Assembly (NCBI GenBank): GCA_027063545.1 | Contig: JAMORN010000125.1 | Span: 1-8,032, forward strand | Length of the DNA stretch: 8,032 nucleotides | From: JAMORN01 sp027063545 [NCBI: bacterium] | Lineage (GTDB): Bacteria > JAMORN01 | Direction of reading: 5' to 3' | Part shown: positions 6,262 to 8,032 of the stretch, one piece after another | How positions within the stretch are numbered: position 1 is the stretch's first letter | How the letters are laid out: each line of letters opens with the position of its first letter | Notes under the pieces: model-generated | Databases searched by the model: none | What the model saw: the letters and a program-made list of their open reading frames with translations, nothing else | What the model was told of the DNA's origin: nothing | Position numbers and translations under genes: made by a program

Positions 6262-8032
6262 TTACTCCCATTCTATAGTTCCAGGAGGTTTATTTGTTAT
6301 ATCATAGAATATTCCACTAACATATTCTTTAATATTATCAATAATCTCTTCTAGAATATCCCATTGCATTTTATAAAATTCTGCTGTCATTGCTTCTTTT
6401 GATAGAACAGGCCTCAAAATAGCTATTTCTTTTTCAGTATCATTTATAAAAAGAGGAACAAGTACTACAGGCATTTGCCATATGTCATAATAAATACCTC
6501 TTTTTTCTAAAATGTTATGTGCGATATAGTCTATTTCTCTTAATAGTTCCAGCCTCTCCTTGGTAATATAAGAAGGTTTAACTCTTAAAGATCTTATTTC
6601 ATTAGGATATAATGTTAATATTACTCTATTTATATACTGATACTTATTAGTGAGATTACTAGAAACTTCTTCTAATTTATTCCAATCTTTTGTATCAGTT
6701 ATTAATGCAAAGGGATGAGCATATGTTCTATAATCACCTTGGACTCCTACAGATTTAATAGGTAGTACTTTACCATAAAAGTTTTTAGGAAGAGTATCTA
6801 TAATTTCTTTTTCTTTAGAAGGATCAACCTTGAATTCTTCTTTTAAACATAAAACCCTAACTCCAAGCCCTGGTCCAGGGAAAGGATGACGCCAAACTAA
6901 ATGTTTAGGAAGCCCTAAAAGTTCTCCTAATTTTCTAACTTCATCTTTATATAATTCTTTTAAAGGTTCTATTATTTTACCTTGTTCTATTAATTCTAGA
7001 ATTTTATCAACTCTATTATGGTGAGTTTTTATAATAGCCGCATTCTTAGTCCCACCACTTTCTATGGTATCAGGATAAATAGTCCCTTGAGCCAGGATAA
7101 AATCATCAGGATTAATATTGAACTCTTCAGATATTTCATCGTTCACATCCAAAAAGAGTCTTCCTATTATTTTTCTCTTTTCTTCAGGATCATAAATTTC
7201 TTTTAATGATTCCAAAAATTTTTTCTCATAATTTTTTATTATTAAATTAGAAAAATTATGTTCTTTTAAATATTCTTCTATTTCAGCAGTTTCATTTTTT
7301 CTCATTAATCCTGTGTCCACATGAACACCAATCACATTATCATCTCCAAGAACATTTTTTAAAAGAGCAAAAGCAACAGTACTATCAACGCCTCCAGAAA
7401 CTAAAAGAAAAACTTTTTTATTCCCTACCTTTTGTTTTATTTCCTCTTGTATTTCTTTATAAAATTTTTCAATACTCCATGTTCTTTTTGCTTTTGTTAG
7501 TTTAACAAAATTATCTAAAATTTTTATACCATTAATAGTGTGGGTTACTTCAGGATGAAATTGAAGTCCATATATATTTCTTTTTATATCTCCTATAATT
7601 GCTGTTTTACAATCAGAGGAAGACCCAATTAATTCAAAACCCTCAGGAAGTTTATCAACCTCATCTCCATGGCTCATCCAAACAACTTCTTTTTCGTTTA
7701 ATCCTTCTGTTAGAGGAGTTTTTTTGTATATTTCTACGATAGCTTTGCCATATTCATGCACATTACCTCTTTTTACAGCTCCTCCGAGTTCGTAAGATAA
7801 AAGTTGATGTCCATAACATATTCCCAATATAGGAATATTAATAGTTCCATTTTTTATATCTTTAAATAATTTTTCATTAAATTTTGGTCTATTTTTATCA
7901 TAAACAGAAGCTGGACCTCCAGATAATATAATCCCCTTTATATAAGGTTCTAAAGAAAATTTTTCTTCAGGATTTTTAATTTCAGTATAAACACCTAATC
8001 TTCTTATTCTATTTGAGATTAAATGGGTATAT
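6262..8032 (-). CDS. guaA: GMP synthase (glutamine-hydrolysing), long type, 5'-truncated by window edge
   Basis: Converts XMP, ATP and glutamine to GMP in purine synthesis. The frame is open to the window end, giving 589 residues from Y-T-H-L-I (cf. the Q-Y-T-Q-L of other GuaA), so only about 10-17 N-terminal residues are missing. A TTG at 7827 begins L-G-I-C-Y-G-H-Q and is an internal Leu codon, not the start. Glutaminase domain: S-G-G-P (37-40), nucleophile Cys72 in G-I-C-Y-G-H-Q, and H159/E161 in Q-F-H-P-E-V. ATP pyrophosphatase: S-G-G-V-D-S (212-217), V-D-T-G (238-241) and Q-G-T-I-Y-P-D (315-321). The C-terminal dimerisation part is about 80-90 residues longer than in E. coli GuaA, between V-G-V-Q-G-D (428-433) and the end K-P-P-G-T-I-E-W-E. 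It contains A-H-N-I-L, Q-M-P-V-V-L and R-P-V-L-S, as in human-type GMP synthase. It precedes apbE by 3 bases. Confidence 0.96.
   Translation of the reverse strand, partial: YTHLISNRIRRLGVYTEIKNPEEKFSLEPYIKGIILSGGPASVYDKNRPKFNEKLFKDIKNGTINIPILGICYGHQLLSYELGGAVKRGNVHEYGKAIVEIYKKTPLTEGLNEKEVVWMSHGDEVDKLPEGFELIGSSSDCKTAIIGDIKRNIYGLQFHPEVTHTINGIKILDNFVKLTKAKRTWSIEKFYKEIQEEIKQKVGNKKVFLLVSGGVDSTVAFALLKNVLGDDNVIGVHVDTGLMRKNETAEIEEYLKEHNFSNLIIKNYEKKFLESLKEIYDPEEKRKIIGRLFLDVNDEISEEFNINPDDFILAQGTIYPDTIESGGTKNAAIIKTHHNRVDKILELIEQGKIIEPLKELYKDEVRKLGELLGLPKHLVWRHPFPGPGLGVRVLCLKEEFKVDPSKEKEIIDTLPKNFYGKVLPIKSVGVQGDYRTYAHPFALITDTKDWNKLEEVSSNLTNKYQYINRVILTLYPNEIRSLRVKPSYITKERLELLREIDYIAHNILEKRGIYYDIWQMPVVLVPLFINDTEKEIAILRPVLSKEAMTAEFYKMQWDILEEIIDNIKEYVSGIFYDITNKPPGTIEWE
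6265..6269 (-). promoter_or_regulatory. apbE ribosome binding site inside the last guaA codons
   Basis: The minus strand reads GGGAG, made from the final Trp and Glu codons of guaA, directly before the guaA TAA. It lies 6 bases upstream of the apbE ATG. The guaA-apbE gap is only 3 bases, so ribosomes finishing guaA would sit on this site; translational coupling is a reasonable inference. Confidence 0.7.

Noticed and set aside
7018-7206. Plus-strand open frame of 62 codons inside guaA
   Set aside because: Antisense to the ATP-pyrophosphatase region of GuaA; low-complexity Phe/Ser/Tyr product and no start signal.
7816-7827. TTG at 7827 as the guaA start
   Set aside because: The frame continues upstream with clear GMP synthase N-terminal sequence, including S-G-G-P and G-I-I-L-S, to the window edge; the TTG is an internal Leu just before the catalytic Cys.

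Overview
This window comes from a very AT-rich, gene-dense bacterial chromosome. ATA and AAA codons are common, intergenic gaps run from 3 to about 90 bases, and two convergent gene pairs overlap at their 3' ends. The left-hand plus-strand gene has a signal peptide ending in A-Q and amphipathic strands like an outer-membrane protein, and there is a YajC homologue, so a diderm bacterium is likely. The PyrE is the short Thermus/archaeal-like type with a C-P-x-C motif, and the GMP synthase is the long, eukaryote-like type. This mix suggests an anaerobic or uncultured lineage, but the sequence alone does not fix a phylum.

Layout. The minus strand carries almost everything. At the right edge is guaA, 5'-truncated by the window end. 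It is followed after 3 bases by apbE (FAD:protein FMN transferase). A second minus-strand block then reads pyrE, yajC, corA and a GH35 glycosidase, with gaps of 30, 6 and 15 bases, and looks like one operon. Two small plus-strand genes interrupt the layout. One is a 69-residue membrane/coiled-coil protein between apbE and pyrE, overlapping the end of apbE. The other is a 188-residue exported, probably beta-barrel protein at the left, whose last 12 bases overlap the end of the GH35 gene. At the extreme left the first seven codons of a minus-strand gene are visible, plausibly ribosomal protein bS6.

Function. Most genes are housekeeping: de novo purine synthesis (GuaA), de novo pyrimidine synthesis (PyrE), the Sec accessory subunit YajC, Mg/Co transport (CorA) and flavin attachment to redox proteins (ApbE). 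The GH35 enzyme is the only clearly catabolic gene; it lacks a signal peptide and probably works on imported galactosides or related oligosaccharides. I saw no mobile element, CRISPR array, RNA gene, defence system or convincing intrinsic terminator. The most notable items are the long-type GuaA, the compact GH35 catalytic domain, the unassigned 69-residue membrane protein and the unassigned outer-membrane-like protein.
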